Shown here: piece after piece, positions 36,054-44,312 of the stretch
How the letters are laid out: each line of letters starts with the position of its first letter
Numbering within the stretch: position 1 is the first letter of the stretch
Assembly: GCA_021731365.1 (NCBI GenBank)
Contig: JAKFXL010000011.1
Location: forward strand, 1-64,000
DNA length: 64,000 bases
Reading direction: 5' to 3'
Source: Gammaproteobacteria bacterium
GTDB lineage: Bacteria; Pseudomonadota; Gammaproteobacteria; Tenderiales; Tenderiaceae
The notes under the pieces: model-generated
Database searches by the model: none
What the model saw: the letters and a program-made list of their open reading frames with translations, nothing else
Told to the model about the DNA's origin: nothing
Translations under genes and position numbers: made by a program

Positions 36054-36827
36054 ATGATAAACATCCAGACGCTCCCTGCATTCTCCGACAATTATATCTG
36101 GCTGATCCTGCTGGAAGGGAAACAGGCCGCCGTGATCGATCCCGGTGATGCCCAACCCGTTATGGCAGCACTCAAACAACAGGGGCTGACACTGACCGCC
36201 ATCCTCATTACCCACCACCACCATGACCATATTGATGGCATAGAGACCTTACGTCACCACTACCCTGATGCCCCTGTCTACGGTCCCGACACCCCGCAGA
36301 TCCCCCAGGTCACCCACCCGGTCATTGACGGTGACATCATCACCCTGGGTCTAGACCCTCTGACACTGACGGTTCTTGAGGTTCCCGGCCATACCCAGAG
36401 CCATGTCGCCTATTACGGCGAGAACAGCCTCTTTTGTGGTGATACGCTATTTGCCGCAGGCTGTGGTCGATTACTCGGCGGAACGGCCGAACAGCTCCAT
36501 GAATCTTTAAGCAAAATCAAAATGTTACCCATCAATACACAACTCTACTGCGCACACGAGTATACCCTATCAAACCTGATTTTTGCCCGGATAGCGGAAC
36601 CAAACAACCCGCAGATACTCGAACGGCAGTTAATCGAGACAGCCAAGCGGCAGCGCGGCGTGGCCACCGTGCCCTCCACCCTGGCCCTGGAGCTACAAAC
36701 CAACCCCTTTTTGCGCTGCAATGAAACAACAATATGGACCGCTGTAGAGCAATTTGCTGGCCATCCGTTACAGACAGAGGCGGCAGTATTCAAAACACTG
36801 CGCTACTGGAAAGACACACTCGATTAG
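36054..36827 (+). CDS. gloB: Hydroxyacylglutathione hydrolase (glyoxalase II)
   Basis: A 257-residue metallo-beta-lactamase-fold enzyme hydrolysing S-lactoylglutathione. The metal motif THHHHDHIDG, the later VPGHTQSHVAYY and GDTLFAAGCGR are intact. It links to the glutathione genes elsewhere in the window. ATG at 36054 gives the canonical start MINIQTLPAF; an upstream in-frame start at 36039 has no better support. Confidence 0.93.
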   Translation: MINIQTLPAFSDNYIWLILLEGKQAAVIDPGDAQPVMAALKQQGLTLTAILITHHHHDHIDGIETLRHHYPDAPVYGPDTPQIPQVTHPVIDGDIITLGLDPLTLTVLEVPGHTQSHVAYYGENSLFCGDTLFAAGCGRLLGGTAEQLHESLSKIKMLPINTQLYCAHEYTLSNLIFARIAEPNNPQILERQLIETAKRQRGVATVPSTLALELQTNPFLRCNETTIWTAVEQFAGHPLQTEAAVFKTLRYWKDTLD

Positions 36828-36891
36828 TTGATTTAGCCAGTGCCGGGATATACTTTTGCCACAAAATGACAATTTTAAGGTTACGAACTCC

Positions 36892-38655
36892 ATGGGGAAA
36901 ATGAAACAAGCCATCGTCAACAGCTGTTTTGGCGTCACGTTAACCGTGCTCATCGCTGGCTGTGCTGGCCCAACCAACACGTTAAAACCTGCTGCCACCG
37001 CAGGTGCACACACCTCTGTGAGCGGCACCGGCAACGCAACACAAACAACACCGGGTAACAAACGCCGCGCACCGCTGCCACCCAGCGAGGAGATAGCGCT
37101 CGGCGATGACGAAAATATGCCTGATGACGATCCTGACAACGCCGTCGAAGATCCCACCGCTGAAGATGAAGGTGAAGTGGGTCAGGCGGTATTAAGCGCC
37201 TCTCAGCGACTGCTCAACAAAAACAGTCTTAACGGCCAGAATGACGATATCTGGCCACGGATTAGGGCCGGCTTTAGCCTGCCAGACAGCGACCACCCCA
37301 ACGTACAACCCAGCCGCGAGTGGTTTGCCAACCACCAGGTCTACCTCGACCGCACCTTTACCCGTGCTGCCCCCTATATGCACTACATTATCGAAGAGGT
37401 CGAGGCACGGCAGATGCCCCTCGAGATTGCCCTGTTACCCGTAGTCGAAAGCGCCTTCCAACCCTTTGCCTACTCCCGCAGCCATGCCGCCGGCATCTGG
37501 CAATTTATCCCCGGCACCGCTACCAACTACGGACTGAAAATCAACTGGTGGTATGACGGCCGCCGTGACATCCACGCCTCCACCCACGCTGCCCTCACCT
37601 ACCTGCAAAAGCTGCACAACCAGTTCAACGGTGACTGGCTGCTGGCCCTGGCCGCCTATAACTCTGGCGAAGGCACCGTAGGTCGCGCCATCATTGCCAA
37701 CCAGAACCGTGGGTTGGGCACTACCTTCTGGGATCTGGATCTGCCACGGGAGACCCGCAACTACGTACCACGCCTGCTGGCCATCGCCAATGTGGTTGCC
37801 GACCCGGAAAAGTTTGGTCTCACCCTGCGCACCATCCCCAACAAACCCCTGCTCAAGCAGGTCAACATCGGCGCACAGCTCGATCTGGCCATTGCCGCCG
37901 ACATGGCCGAGCTTGAACTACAGGAGTTGTACACCTTCAACCCTGGCTTTAACCGCTGGGCCACGGCCCCCAACGGCCCCCATACACTCCTGTTGCCGCT
38001 GGAAAAAGCCGACGCCTTTGAAGATAAACTGGCGGAACTCACCCCTTCACAGCGGATGGCGTGGGCACAGTATCAAATCCAGCCAGGGGACAATCTGGGT
38101 GCCATTGCCAAAAAATATAATGTCAGTGTCGCCGCCATTCAGCGCGCCAACAAGCTGGATGGCAGCGCTGTACACGCCGGTGAAACACTGACCATTCCGA
38201 CCTCCAGCCGCGCTTCACAGGAGTATCTGCTCACGGCCAACCACCGTTTAGAGAGCCGGCAGAACAAAAGTCAGGAGAAACAGAAGGTGGTCTACACCGT
38301 ACGTGGTGGCGACACACTCTCCGAAATCTCCTCTAAACATAAAATCAGCGTCAGCAATCTGGCCAGCTGGAACAAAATGAAGAGCCGCGACACCCTCCGC
38401 AAAGGCCAAAAACTGGTGATATGGAAGGAAGGGACACGGGGCAGTAGCACCAAGCTCAGTAAAAACGGCAGCACCACCAAAAAAGTCAGCTACCGCGTCC
38501 GCAGTGGTGACTCACTGGCGCGAATCTCACAAAAATTCAACGTCACCATCAACAACCTCAAAGAGTGGAACCCTAAAGTACGTGGCCAGTTCATTCAGCC
38601 GGGCCAACAGCTGGTTGTGTACGTCGATAGAAACAGGGCCACCGATAACAGCTAA
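36892..38655 (+). CDS. mltD: Membrane-bound lytic murein transglycosylase D with three LysM domains
   Basis: A 587-residue lipoprotein cleaving peptidoglycan glycan strands. Lipobox TVLIAGC lies near residue 27, then an acidic linker. The SLT domain is near residues 150-280 with the catalytic Glu in PVVESAF and RSHAAGIWQFIPGT. Three LysM repeats follow, each with a YxIQPGDN- or YxVRxGDxL-type core, near 400, 475 and 540. ATG at 36892 and 36901 are both possible; the family start fits either. Confidence 0.9.
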   Translation: MGKMKQAIVNSCFGVTLTVLIAGCAGPTNTLKPAATAGAHTSVSGTGNATQTTPGNKRRAPLPPSEEIALGDDENMPDDDPDNAVEDPTAEDEGEVGQAVLSASQRLLNKNSLNGQNDDIWPRIRAGFSLPDSDHPNVQPSREWFANHQVYLDRTFTRAAPYMHYIIEEVEARQMPLEIALLPVVESAFQPFAYSRSHAAGIWQFIPGTATNYGLKINWWYDGRRDIHASTHAALTYLQKLHNQFNGDWLLALAAYNSGEGTVGRAIIANQNRGLGTTFWDLDLPRETRNYVPRLLAIANVVADPEKFGLTLRTIPNKPLLKQVNIGAQLDLAIAADMAELELQELYTFNPGFNRWATAPNGPHTLLLPLEKADAFEDKLAELTPSQRMAWAQYQIQPGDNLGAIAKKYNVSVAAIQRANKLDGSAVHAGETLTIPTSSRASQEYLLTANHRLESRQNKSQEKQKVVYTVRGGDTLSEISSKHKISVSNLASWNKMKSRDTLRKGQKLVIWKEGTRGSSTKLSKNGSTTKKVSYRVRSGDSLARISQKFNVTINNLKEWNPKVRGQFIQPGQQLVVYVDRNRATDNS

Positions 38656-38691
38656 CCCAGACACGGATAGACCCAGCCGTTCTGTTACCTC

Positions 38692-38725
38692 ATCAAGGGC
38701 CACTACCCTGGCAGTGGCCCTTGAT
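38692..38725. terminator. Hairpin between convergent mltD and modC
   Basis: ATCAAGGGCCACT and its exact reverse complement AGTGGCCCTTGAT are separated by an 8-base loop. There is no T-run on either side, so Rho-independent function is uncertain, but the position between convergent genes suggests a bidirectional transcription block. Confidence 0.55.
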
Positions 38726-38743
38726 CATATAAAACCATACCCC

Positions 38744-39823
38744 CTACCCCATAGAGACCGCTTTGATCATAACGTAGAGCCGCTGCCCGGGCACCAGTGC
38801 CAGCGTGTGCAGTGACTTGCGGCTGATGCTCGCCAGGAGTGGTGCCCCGACATCCAGTTTTACCTGTACCGCATGTTGATCCACCGCCGCCTCGGCAATC
38901 TCCATCACCGTTGCCTGCAGCACGTTCAGTACACTCGTGGCACTGGTGGGTGGCTCAAGGATCAGTGCAACGTTGCGCGCCAGCACCTGTACCCGCAGCT
39001 CACTGCCAACGGCTGCGTTTTGCAACGGCACGTAGAGCGGCTGTCCATGCAGGTCAAGTTGCGTCAATCCAAAGTCGTGATCATGGGAGGCCACCCGAGT
39101 CTCCAATACGGCACCGGCCAACGCCCCTAACGAGTCGGCCCAACGGAGGTCACTGCACACCTCCAACAAGGGGCCACTAGCCACCACTGTCCCGTGGGAG
39201 AGCAGCAGCAGTGTCTGCGCCAGTGGCAGAATCTCCGCCAGTGAGTGGCTCACATAGAGTAGCGGTAAATGTAACTCATGATTCAACCGCTGGATGTAGG
39301 GGATAATCTCCTGCTTGCGCTGTTCATCCAGGGAGGCCAACGGCTCATCCAGCAACAGCAACCGTGGGCTGGAGAGCAGTGCCCGGCCAATGGCTACCCG
39401 CTGCTGCTCCCCCAACGAGAGATGGCTGACGGTACGCGCCAGCAAGGGTTGTAACGCCAACAGCGTTACCACCTGCTGCCACTCAACCGTTCTCTGGCCC
39501 GGCGCTACCCGCTTATACCCATACTCCAGATTGCCGTGCACACTCAGATGGCTGAACAGCCGTGGCTCCTGAAAGACAAAACCAAACCGGCGTTTGTAGG
39601 GGGGGACAAAAATACCCAGCGTCTCATCCTGCAACAGCTCGTCCCCGAGCCGCAGATATCCCCCTGGGCTGCGCTCCAATCCGGCGATACAGCGCAACAG
39701 GGTTGACTTGCCCGCGCCGGAGGGGCCAAAGATAGCACTCGCCCCCTGGGCGGGAAGATCAAACTCAGCGGCCAGGGTAAAGCCAGCCTGCTGTAAATGA
39801 AACCGCCCCTGCAACCGACTCAT
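38744..39823 (-). CDS. modC: Molybdate ABC transporter ATPase
   Basis: A 359-residue ATPase. Walker A GPSGAGKSTLLRCIAG, signature HLSLGEQQRVAIGRALL and Walker B LLLLDEPLASLD are intact. The C-terminal TOBE/mop-like domain runs from about residue 270 (NVLQATVMEIAE, VKLDVGAPLLASISRKSL), as in ModC. It overlaps the modB stop by 4 bases. It drives import with ModB; the binding protein modA is not in this operon. Confidence 0.92.
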   Translation of the reverse strand: MSRLQGRFHLQQAGFTLAAEFDLPAQGASAIFGPSGAGKSTLLRCIAGLERSPGGYLRLGDELLQDETLGIFVPPYKRRFGFVFQEPRLFSHLSVHGNLEYGYKRVAPGQRTVEWQQVVTLLALQPLLARTVSHLSLGEQQRVAIGRALLSSPRLLLLDEPLASLDEQRKQEIIPYIQRLNHELHLPLLYVSHSLAEILPLAQTLLLLSHGTVVASGPLLEVCSDLRWADSLGALAGAVLETRVASHDHDFGLTQLDLHGQPLYVPLQNAAVGSELRVQVLARNVALILEPPTSATSVLNVLQATVMEIAEAAVDQHAVQVKLDVGAPLLASISRKSLHTLALVPGQRLYVMIKAVSMG

Positions 39824-40491
39824 CTACGCTCACCCCGCTGCATCCCATATACCAACAGCAACACAACAAATGTAAAACCGAGCAGACCGATCGAGAGCAG
39901 ATGGGCAGTGGCGTAATCCATCACCTCAACACGCTCAAAGATAGCAATCGACAATACCTGCGTCTTACCGGGAATACTGCCACCCACCATCAAGACCACC
40001 CCAAACTCACCCAGCGTATGGGTAAAACCCAGCACAGCAGCCATGATGTAACCCCGTCTTGCCAGTGGCATAACCACCGTGACAAAGGTATCCAGCGGGC
40101 GGGCACCCAAGGACCACGCACTCTCCAGCGGTTTGCGCCCAACGTTGGTAAAGGCACCCTGTAACGGCTGCACTACAAACGGTAAGGAGTAGAACACCGA
40201 GGCGATCACCAGACCACTAAAGGTAAAGGTCAATGGCGATCCGGTCATGCCCTGCCAGGGGCCACCCAGCCACCCCTCCGGTCCCAACAGTATCAACAGA
40301 TAAAAGCCCAACACCGTTGGTGGCAATACCAGCGGCAACGCCACCACCGCCTCCAGCGGCGTGCGCCAGCGTGATCCGGTATGGGCCAGCCACCACGCCA
40401 GCGGCGTCCCCAGCAGCAGCAATACCACCGTGGTCACCGTGGCCAGTTGCAGGGTTAACCAGACCGGTGCCAGATCAATGGCGTTCAACAC
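39820..40491 (-). CDS. modB: Molybdate ABC transporter permease
   Basis: A 223-residue integral membrane protein with about five helices. LPLVLPPTVLGFYLLILLG and the ESAWSLGARPLDTFVTVVMP coupling loop (EAA-type) fit ModB. It is followed directly by modC. Upstream on the same strand is a MEKHLA-domain gene rather than modA, 15 bases away. Confidence 0.9.
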   Translation of the reverse strand: MLNAIDLAPVWLTLQLATVTTVVLLLLGTPLAWWLAHTGSRWRTPLEAVVALPLVLPPTVLGFYLLILLGPEGWLGGPWQGMTGSPLTFTFSGLVIASVFYSLPFVVQPLQGAFTNVGRKPLESAWSLGARPLDTFVTVVMPLARRGYIMAAVLGFTHTLGEFGVVLMVGGSIPGKTQVLSIAIFERVEVMDYATAHLLSIGLLGFTFVVLLLVYGMQRGERR

Positions 40492-40506
40492 AGCGCCTCA
40501 CCACCC

Positions 40507-40962
40507 TCACAAAAAGTACCAGTCAGCAAACATCGCTGCCTGCCCATGGTAACCACCGTCCCCATCCACCAGATTCCAGACCGTGGCCCGCTCAATCATA
40601 AAACGGCGACCATCATTGGCAATACGCACACCACTATAGTTATCAATGAAGCCGTGGGTTTTTACCTCATACAGCAACCGCTCACGCGCCTCACGGTTAG
40701 GTTGCTCCGCAGAGTAGCGCGAGGGCAACGCCGTAAACGTCTGCCACTCCATACCAAACAGATCCAATGCGGTTTGATTGCCATAATTAAAAACGGGGTC
40801 CGCCTCAGTACCGTGTGATACCAACGCAAACGGCGCACGATCAAAGGCCTCCGCCAACCGTTCCGGTAGCGACAACTCAAACGCCAGCAGCTGTCGTCCC
40901 GTTAAACGAGAGTAGCTATCCTGCAGCAACATAAGATGGGGAACTAACGAATCAACCTGCAT
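40507..40962 (-). CDS. MEKHLA-domain protein
   Basis: A 151-residue protein with the PAS-like MEKHLA domain: RAPFALVSHGTEADPVFNYGNQTALDLF and MEWQTFTALPSRYSAEQP, then NREARERLLYEVKTHGFIDNYSGVRI. Such domains are thought to bind small ligands and are common in plants and proteobacteria. Its ATG abuts the stop of the upstream Nudix-like gene without a gap, and modB follows by 15 bases, so a sensor or accessory role near molybdate uptake is suggested by context only. Confidence 0.82.
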   Translation of the reverse strand: MQVDSLVPHLMLLQDSYSRLTGRQLLAFELSLPERLAEAFDRAPFALVSHGTEADPVFNYGNQTALDLFGMEWQTFTALPSRYSAEQPNREARERLLYEVKTHGFIDNYSGVRIANDGRRFMIERATVWNLVDGDGGYHGQAAMFADWYFL

Positions 40963-41385
40963 TTATATAAACCCAATATCAACCAACAACTCCAGGCACT
41001 TCTCATCAACATCAAGCGTAGCAATGGCCAGCGCACTAACCCACGCCGCGTCCAATACCGCAGCCCCCGGCTGTAACTCCCCGCCAAGATAATCTGCCTC
41101 CATCTCAATCACAACCGAATGTTCCGTTACTGCCCCATCCGTCGCTGATACCATCCGGTCATAACCATGAAGCACCGCCCCGGAACGGATAACAACCCCC
41201 GTCGCCGCCAGCACCTCACGCTCAACACAGCGCTGCAAACACTCACCCCACGGCAACACCGCCAACGGCAGAGACCAACAGACCTCACCCGCACTACACA
41301 CCCGCTTCACAAGCAATACCGCGCCGTAGTGCACCACCACTGCCGCAATCTCAACAACCGGTGCCTTCATCAAATGCCCATCCAT
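40963..41385 (-). CDS. Nudix-fold protein with degenerate Nudix box
   Basis: A roughly 141-residue protein of the Nudix fold (EIAAVVVHYGAVLLVKRV, then WSLPLAVLPWGE). The Nudix box reads GECLQRCVEREVLAATGV; the two metal-binding Glu of the REUxEExGU signature are replaced by Ala-Ala, so hydrolase activity is doubtful. It may instead bind a nucleotide. ATG choices are 41385 and 41370; the open frame further upstream to 41442 is Cys- and aromatic-rich and unlikely. The gene leads a run into MEKHLA, modB and modC. Confidence 0.7.
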   Translation of the reverse strand: MDGHLMKAPVVEIAAVVVHYGAVLLVKRVCSAGEVCWSLPLAVLPWGECLQRCVEREVLAATGVVIRSGAVLHGYDRMVSATDGAVTEHSVVIEMEADYLGGELQPGAAVLDAAWVSALAIATLDVDEKCLELLVDIGFI

Positions 41386-41429
41386 ACATCCAAACCCACA
41401 CCACACAAACAATAAAAAACGGCGTTTTC

Positions 41430-41458
41430 TTGTCCCCCACACCCCATCCGCGTAAACT
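41430..41458 (+). promoter_or_regulatory. Sigma-70-like promoter for slyD
   Basis: TTGTCC at 41430 and TAAACT at 41453 are 17 bases apart, the preferred spacing, each with four of six consensus bases. It lies about 30 bases upstream of the slyD ATG. Confidence 0.4.
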
Positions 41459-41491
41459 GTGGCTTTAAATCACAAGCAAGGGTAATACACT

Positions 41492-41971
41492 ATGCAAATC
41501 GGCAATAACAAGGTAGCCGTCATCACCTACACCCTAACCGATAACAGTGGCACTGTCATCGATCAAGCCACCGCACAAGAACCCTTTGCCTTTATACACG
41601 GCATTGGCAACATCATCCCCGGGCTTGAAAGAGCGCTGGAAGGCAAAACAGCCGGTGACACCCTCACAGTCGCCGTTGAACCTGCCGATGGTTACGGCGA
41701 ACGTGATGATGCCCTCACCCAGGTCCTGGCCAAAGCCATGTTTGAAGGTGTTGATGAGATCACCCCCGGTATGCAGTTCCACGCCCAGACCCCCAACGGC
41801 ATGAGCATTGTCACCGTAACCGCCGTTGAAGAAGACCAAGTCACCATCGATGGCAACCACCCCCTCGCAGGTGTTGCACTCAACTTTAATGTCAGCGTAC
41901 TTGAAGTGCGTGATGCCACTGAAGATGAGATCGAACACGGCCACATTCACGGCGAAGGGTGTGACCACTAA
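41492..41971 (+). CDS. slyD: FKBP-type peptidyl-prolyl isomerase SlyD
   Basis: A 159-residue cytosolic folding factor with chaperone activity. The split FKBP domain is seen as VITYTLTDNSGTVIDQA and PFAFIHGIGNIIPGLERALEGK, around the inserted IF chaperone flap (VEPADGYGERDDALTQVLAKAMF), then HPLAGVALNFNVSVLEVR. The C-terminus is a short His/acidic tail (EHGHIHGEGCDH), shorter than the metal-binding tail of E. coli SlyD. AAGGGT precedes the ATG. A clear terminator follows. Confidence 0.92.
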   Translation: MQIGNNKVAVITYTLTDNSGTVIDQATAQEPFAFIHGIGNIIPGLERALEGKTAGDTLTVAVEPADGYGERDDALTQVLAKAMFEGVDEITPGMQFHAQTPNGMSIVTVTAVEEDQVTIDGNHPLAGVALNFNVSVLEVRDATEDEIEHGHIHGEGCDH

Positions 41972-41996
41972 CTCACTATATTAAATAGCGAGTAAT

Positions 41997-42022
41997 AAAA
42001 GGGAGCTTGGCTCCCTTTTTTA
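41997..42022 (+). terminator. Rho-independent terminator of slyD
   Basis: GGGAGC, loop TTG, GCTCCC and a run of six T, with matching A bases on the 5' side. It lies 26 bases after the slyD stop. Confidence 0.9.
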
Positions 42023-42061
42023 TTGCCCATCAGATTACATCACAACTTTAAAAAACCCAGT

Positions 42062-42358
42062 TCAGCTGATCAACCCAGACAACCCCACCATCCTAAATAA
42101 TTTCTGTATAGCATCAACAAGGCACTCAAGTTTCCACGTTTGAATCGAGGTATTTATTCCTTCATTTATAAAGCAATTCATCGCTTCATTTTAGGCATGA
42201 ACAACAAGTTTCTTATTTAGGAATGTGGTGCTATATTTCGAACGGTGCACATACCAAGGATCAGCCGGAGATTTAATCCCTTGTTTATCAGTGGAATTCA
42301 TATAACGATCCCAAAACCAACTGGCAGGAACTGTTTCTTTTGATACGCGGATATCCAT
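42062..42358 (-). pseudogene. Two small frames in one register separated by a stop
   Basis: Reading leftward from ATG at 42358, 55 codons (MDIRVSKETVPASWFWDRYM, ending KKLVVHA) reach a TAA near 42190. The same frame then continues with ATG at 42181 for 39 codons (MNCFINEGINTSIQTWKLE and on) to a TGA at 42062. Both parts look protein-like. This may be one gene broken by a nonsense mutation, or two small genes. I do not recognise the family. It lies between core slyD and the cassette region. Confidence 0.35.
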
Positions 42359-42441
42359 ATTCCAGCACTGAAAAAAAATGGTGTAAAACCACAACGTCAA
42401 ACGTTGCCTATGGGAATGGTATCAAAACGACAGTAGCGGAT

Positions 42442-42475
42442 GTGCTAGACAGATTCTGTCTGGCACGCTTTTTAA
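42442..42475 (+). terminator. Terminator-like hairpin
   Basis: GTGCTAGACAG, loop ATT, CTGTCTGGCAC, then GCTTTTTAAT. Stem about ten pairs with one mismatch, followed by a T-run. It could end transcription coming from the left or sit inside a cassette. Confidence 0.55.
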
Positions 42476-42481
42476 TATTTC

Positions 42482-42500
42482 TGTTTAATACACGTTAGCC
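42482..42500 (+). other. Possible attC right half-site
   Basis: TTTAATACACGTTAGCC ends in GTTAGCC, the same core as the good attC at 43284. The matching left part is not seen upstream, so at most this is a damaged site. Confidence 0.3.
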
Positions 42501-42930
42501 TAAAAATAATAAAACTAGTTGGGCGTTTACGTGCCCATAGAGTTAAACCGTGGGGCGTTGACAAAAGGCATTATGTTGTGGTCTCGAATTGAAATCGCCA
42601 GGCATCAAGCGCATCATCAGAGGCGGGCTTGGTTCATTCAGTGTGCAATGGTTAAGCACATCGTAGTCTGAACGTTTTTTGGAAAGTGGTCGCCACTAGC
42701 AGGCAGTGGGCCGCTCAGTTATAAACAATAGTGCGTTCGGCGTGTTGGGCTTTGTTCATCAGGCTAACTCAACAATTCACCAGACCCACTCCAGCGGCGG
42801 ACCTATTCACTCCGTCTTTGCCACGTGCGCCGCTTCCGTGGTCCGGTTATCAAAACGTTAGGCACTTAATTAAGCAGCAGTAGTAGCATGTTGGAATAGT
42901 ACTTTCTGAATATTTTTAAAGGAGAGAATC
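42501..42930. other. Gene-poor stretch with attC-like material
   Basis: Apart from the attC site at 42762, this stretch has only very short frames, such as 32 codons from ATG at 42572 without ribosome site. GTTGGGC also occurs at 42522 and 42744, which may mark old cassette boundaries. I see no real gene. Confidence 0.4.
42762..42863 (+). other. Integron attC site
   Basis: Left core GGCTAAC at 42762 and right core GTTAGGC at 42857. Between them, CCAGACCCACTCC pairs imperfectly with CCGTGGTCCGG and AGCGGCG pairs with CGCCGCT, giving the folded arm typical of long attC sites. The right core is followed by the start of the next cassette. Confidence 0.65.
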
Positions 42931-43200
42931 ATGGAATCAAAATACAAAGTATCCCTACATATTCGACGCGAAACAGACGGTAAAGAAGTAGTCTTACAGT
43001 TTAATGAGAATCAAACTGCAGAAATTTCCAGTACGGATGGCTTGGACTATGGCCACTTCAGGTTGGTCGCTGAAGGATTGCCTCAAACCGACGCTGTGGA
43101 AATAAAGGGGACTTTTGATCAGTGTCTTAAATATTGCACTATCGATGAGGGACATTCTTTGCCATATTGCCTAGCAATTTGTGGGGCTGCCGCACCTTAA
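42931..43200 (+). CDS. Small Cys-containing cassette protein, unknown
   Basis: An 89-residue protein. GGAGAG precedes the ATG by 7 bases. The N-terminal half looks like a beta domain (YKVSLHIRRETDGKEVVLQF). The C-terminal part holds Cys residues in the pattern DQCLKYCTIDE and LPYCLAICG, which could bind metal or form disulfides. No signal peptide. It sits precisely between two attC sites, so it is the product of an integron gene cassette. I do not recognise the family. Confidence 0.7.
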   Translation: MESKYKVSLHIRRETDGKEVVLQFNENQTAEISSTDGLDYGHFRLVAEGLPQTDAVEIKGTFDQCLKYCTIDEGHSLPYCLAICGAAAP

Positions 43201-43211
43201 GTGCAGGCCGT

Positions 43212-43290
43212 GGCCTAACCCAGCACTCCAGCCGACCCGCTACAGCGGGCTTCGCCCGCTTACGCAGTCGGCTGAGTTCACACGTTAGCC
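43212..43290 (+). other. Integron attC site, best in window
   Basis: Left core GCCTAAC at 43213, right core GTTAGCC at 43284. CCAGCCGAC pairs with GTCGGCTGAG, and GCGGGC pairs with GCCCGC around a TTC loop. Total about 79 bases. This is the standard attC architecture with imperfectly paired arms and a variable terminal structure. Confidence 0.8.
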
Positions 43291-43321
43291 ATATAATCAG
43301 AAAGAGTGGATCGGAGAAAAT

Positions 43322-43684
43322 ATGTCTAATTCAAACATCAATAGCGTGATTGCAGTCTTGCCAGTGAAGGATCAAGATGCGGCTGTCTTGTGGTACAAAA
43401 AGCTACTTGGGCGGGATGCGGATATCGTACCTGTAGACGGTGTGGCTGAGTGGCAGCTTGCCGAAAATGCATGGATTCAAGTGACTACTGATCCGGAGCG
43501 AGCAGGTAGCGCAACTGTCATTATTGGCGTGAATGACATCGAGTCTCAGTGTAAATTTTGCGCGGCAGCGAATGTGCCACATGGCGAAATTATAGAGTAC
43601 CCGGAGATTATCAAGATGATTGAAGTGATCGATCCAGAAGGAAACAAGATTGCATTTGTACAAGATATTTCTAATGCGGCCTAA
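43322..43684 (+). CDS. VOC-family (glyoxalase-fold) protein, cassette gene
   Basis: A 120-residue protein of the vicinal oxygen chelate fold. IAVLPVKDQDAAVLWYKKLLG starts the first beta-alpha module; VIDPEGNKIAFVQD ends the second. Such proteins include glyoxalases and antibiotic-binding resistance proteins, but the metal ligands cannot be assigned surely, so no substrate is given. It follows the attC site by 32 bases with GGAG before the ATG, so it is a cassette gene. Its own attC is missing or truncated, since a REP palindrome starts 38 bases after the stop. Confidence 0.8.
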   Translation: MSNSNINSVIAVLPVKDQDAAVLWYKKLLGRDADIVPVDGVAEWQLAENAWIQVTTDPERAGSATVIIGVNDIESQCKFCAAANVPHGEIIEYPEIIKMIEVIDPEGNKIAFVQDISNAA

Positions 43685-43721
43685 TCAATCGTTAAAGGGG
43701 TCACGTTAAAGGGGGCAGCCC

Positions 43722-43772
43722 GTAGGTCCGATTAGCCCGTAGGTCCGATTACGCTGCGCTAATCGGACCTAC
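43722..43772. repeat. GTAG-type REP palindrome
   Basis: GTAGGTCCGATTA at 43739 and its reverse complement TAATCGGACCTAC at 43760 flank CGCTGCGC. A partial extra copy GTAGGTCCGATTAGCCC starts at 43722. The REP matches the ends of the RAYT remnants at 6265, 44065 and 45986. Confidence 0.8.
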
Positions 43773-43776
43773 GAGC

Positions 43777-44088
43777 TACTATTGGTGGCCAGCCTTAGGT
43801 GAGAAAATAGTACCTGTTCATTATGGTGTTTCGAAAAGGCATATTGAGTATTCGTCGTGGTATGACGAAAGCGGTGATTTTCAGGAAGCGGGAGATTATG
43901 ATAAACCTTACAAAGTAATAAAGGCTCCTGAGTTTGGCCCAGAGTTGAGTATTGAATCTGACTTCTATTTTCACTCAAGAGAAGAGTTTACCCCTGAAAA
44001 TGAGCGAAAATCAGTGCCGGCCTGTATAACTTGGCAAGATACACTAGAACAGTGGTGGGAGCCCGTAGGTCCGATTAGCGCAGCGTAA
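43777..44088 (+). pseudogene. Gene fragment between REP elements
   Basis: An open frame without start codon, entering from the REP at 43772 and running as YYWWPALGEKIVPVHYG and then SKRHIEYSSWYDESG, to TWQDTLEQWWEP, where the next REP at 44065 begins and soon gives a stop at 44086. The stretch is clearly protein-like in codon use and composition. It looks like the internal or C-terminal part of a gene cut on both sides by REP insertion or recombination. Family not recognised. Confidence 0.5.
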
Positions 44089-44312
44089 TCGGACGCATGT
44101 GAAATGGCTATCACCTGATTAAAAAACGGAAAACGGAAAATGCGTAACTATTGTCAGGCCTTTATTCTCGGTGGCGCATGTTCAGGATTGGCTCTATTCC
44201 ACCATTACGTCAAACTGGGGATTTGCTCTCTGAATTGGCGTGGTGATCCCAGGGTGAGCCTTGAGGGTGGCGATTGTCATGCGTCCGATTACGCTGCGCT
44301 AATCGGACCTAC
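44065..44312. mobile_element. Internally deleted RAYT transposase element, copy 1
   Basis: 248 bases bounded by inverted GTAG-REP palindromes (GTAGGTCCGATTAGCG at 44065, reverse complement ending CCTAC at 44312). Inside, ATG at 44140 opens a 60-codon frame: MRNYCQAFILGG matches the start of RAYT transposases, and HHYVKLGI, SLNWRGDPRVSLEGGD matches their C-terminal tail. The HUH motif and catalytic Tyr between them are gone. The copy at 45986 has the same deletion, so it spread as a unit. Confidence 0.75.

Noticed and set aside
42522-42750. GTTGGGC at 42522 and 42744 as attC right cores
   Set aside because: No matching left core with paired arms could be found, so they stay as chance or decayed sites.
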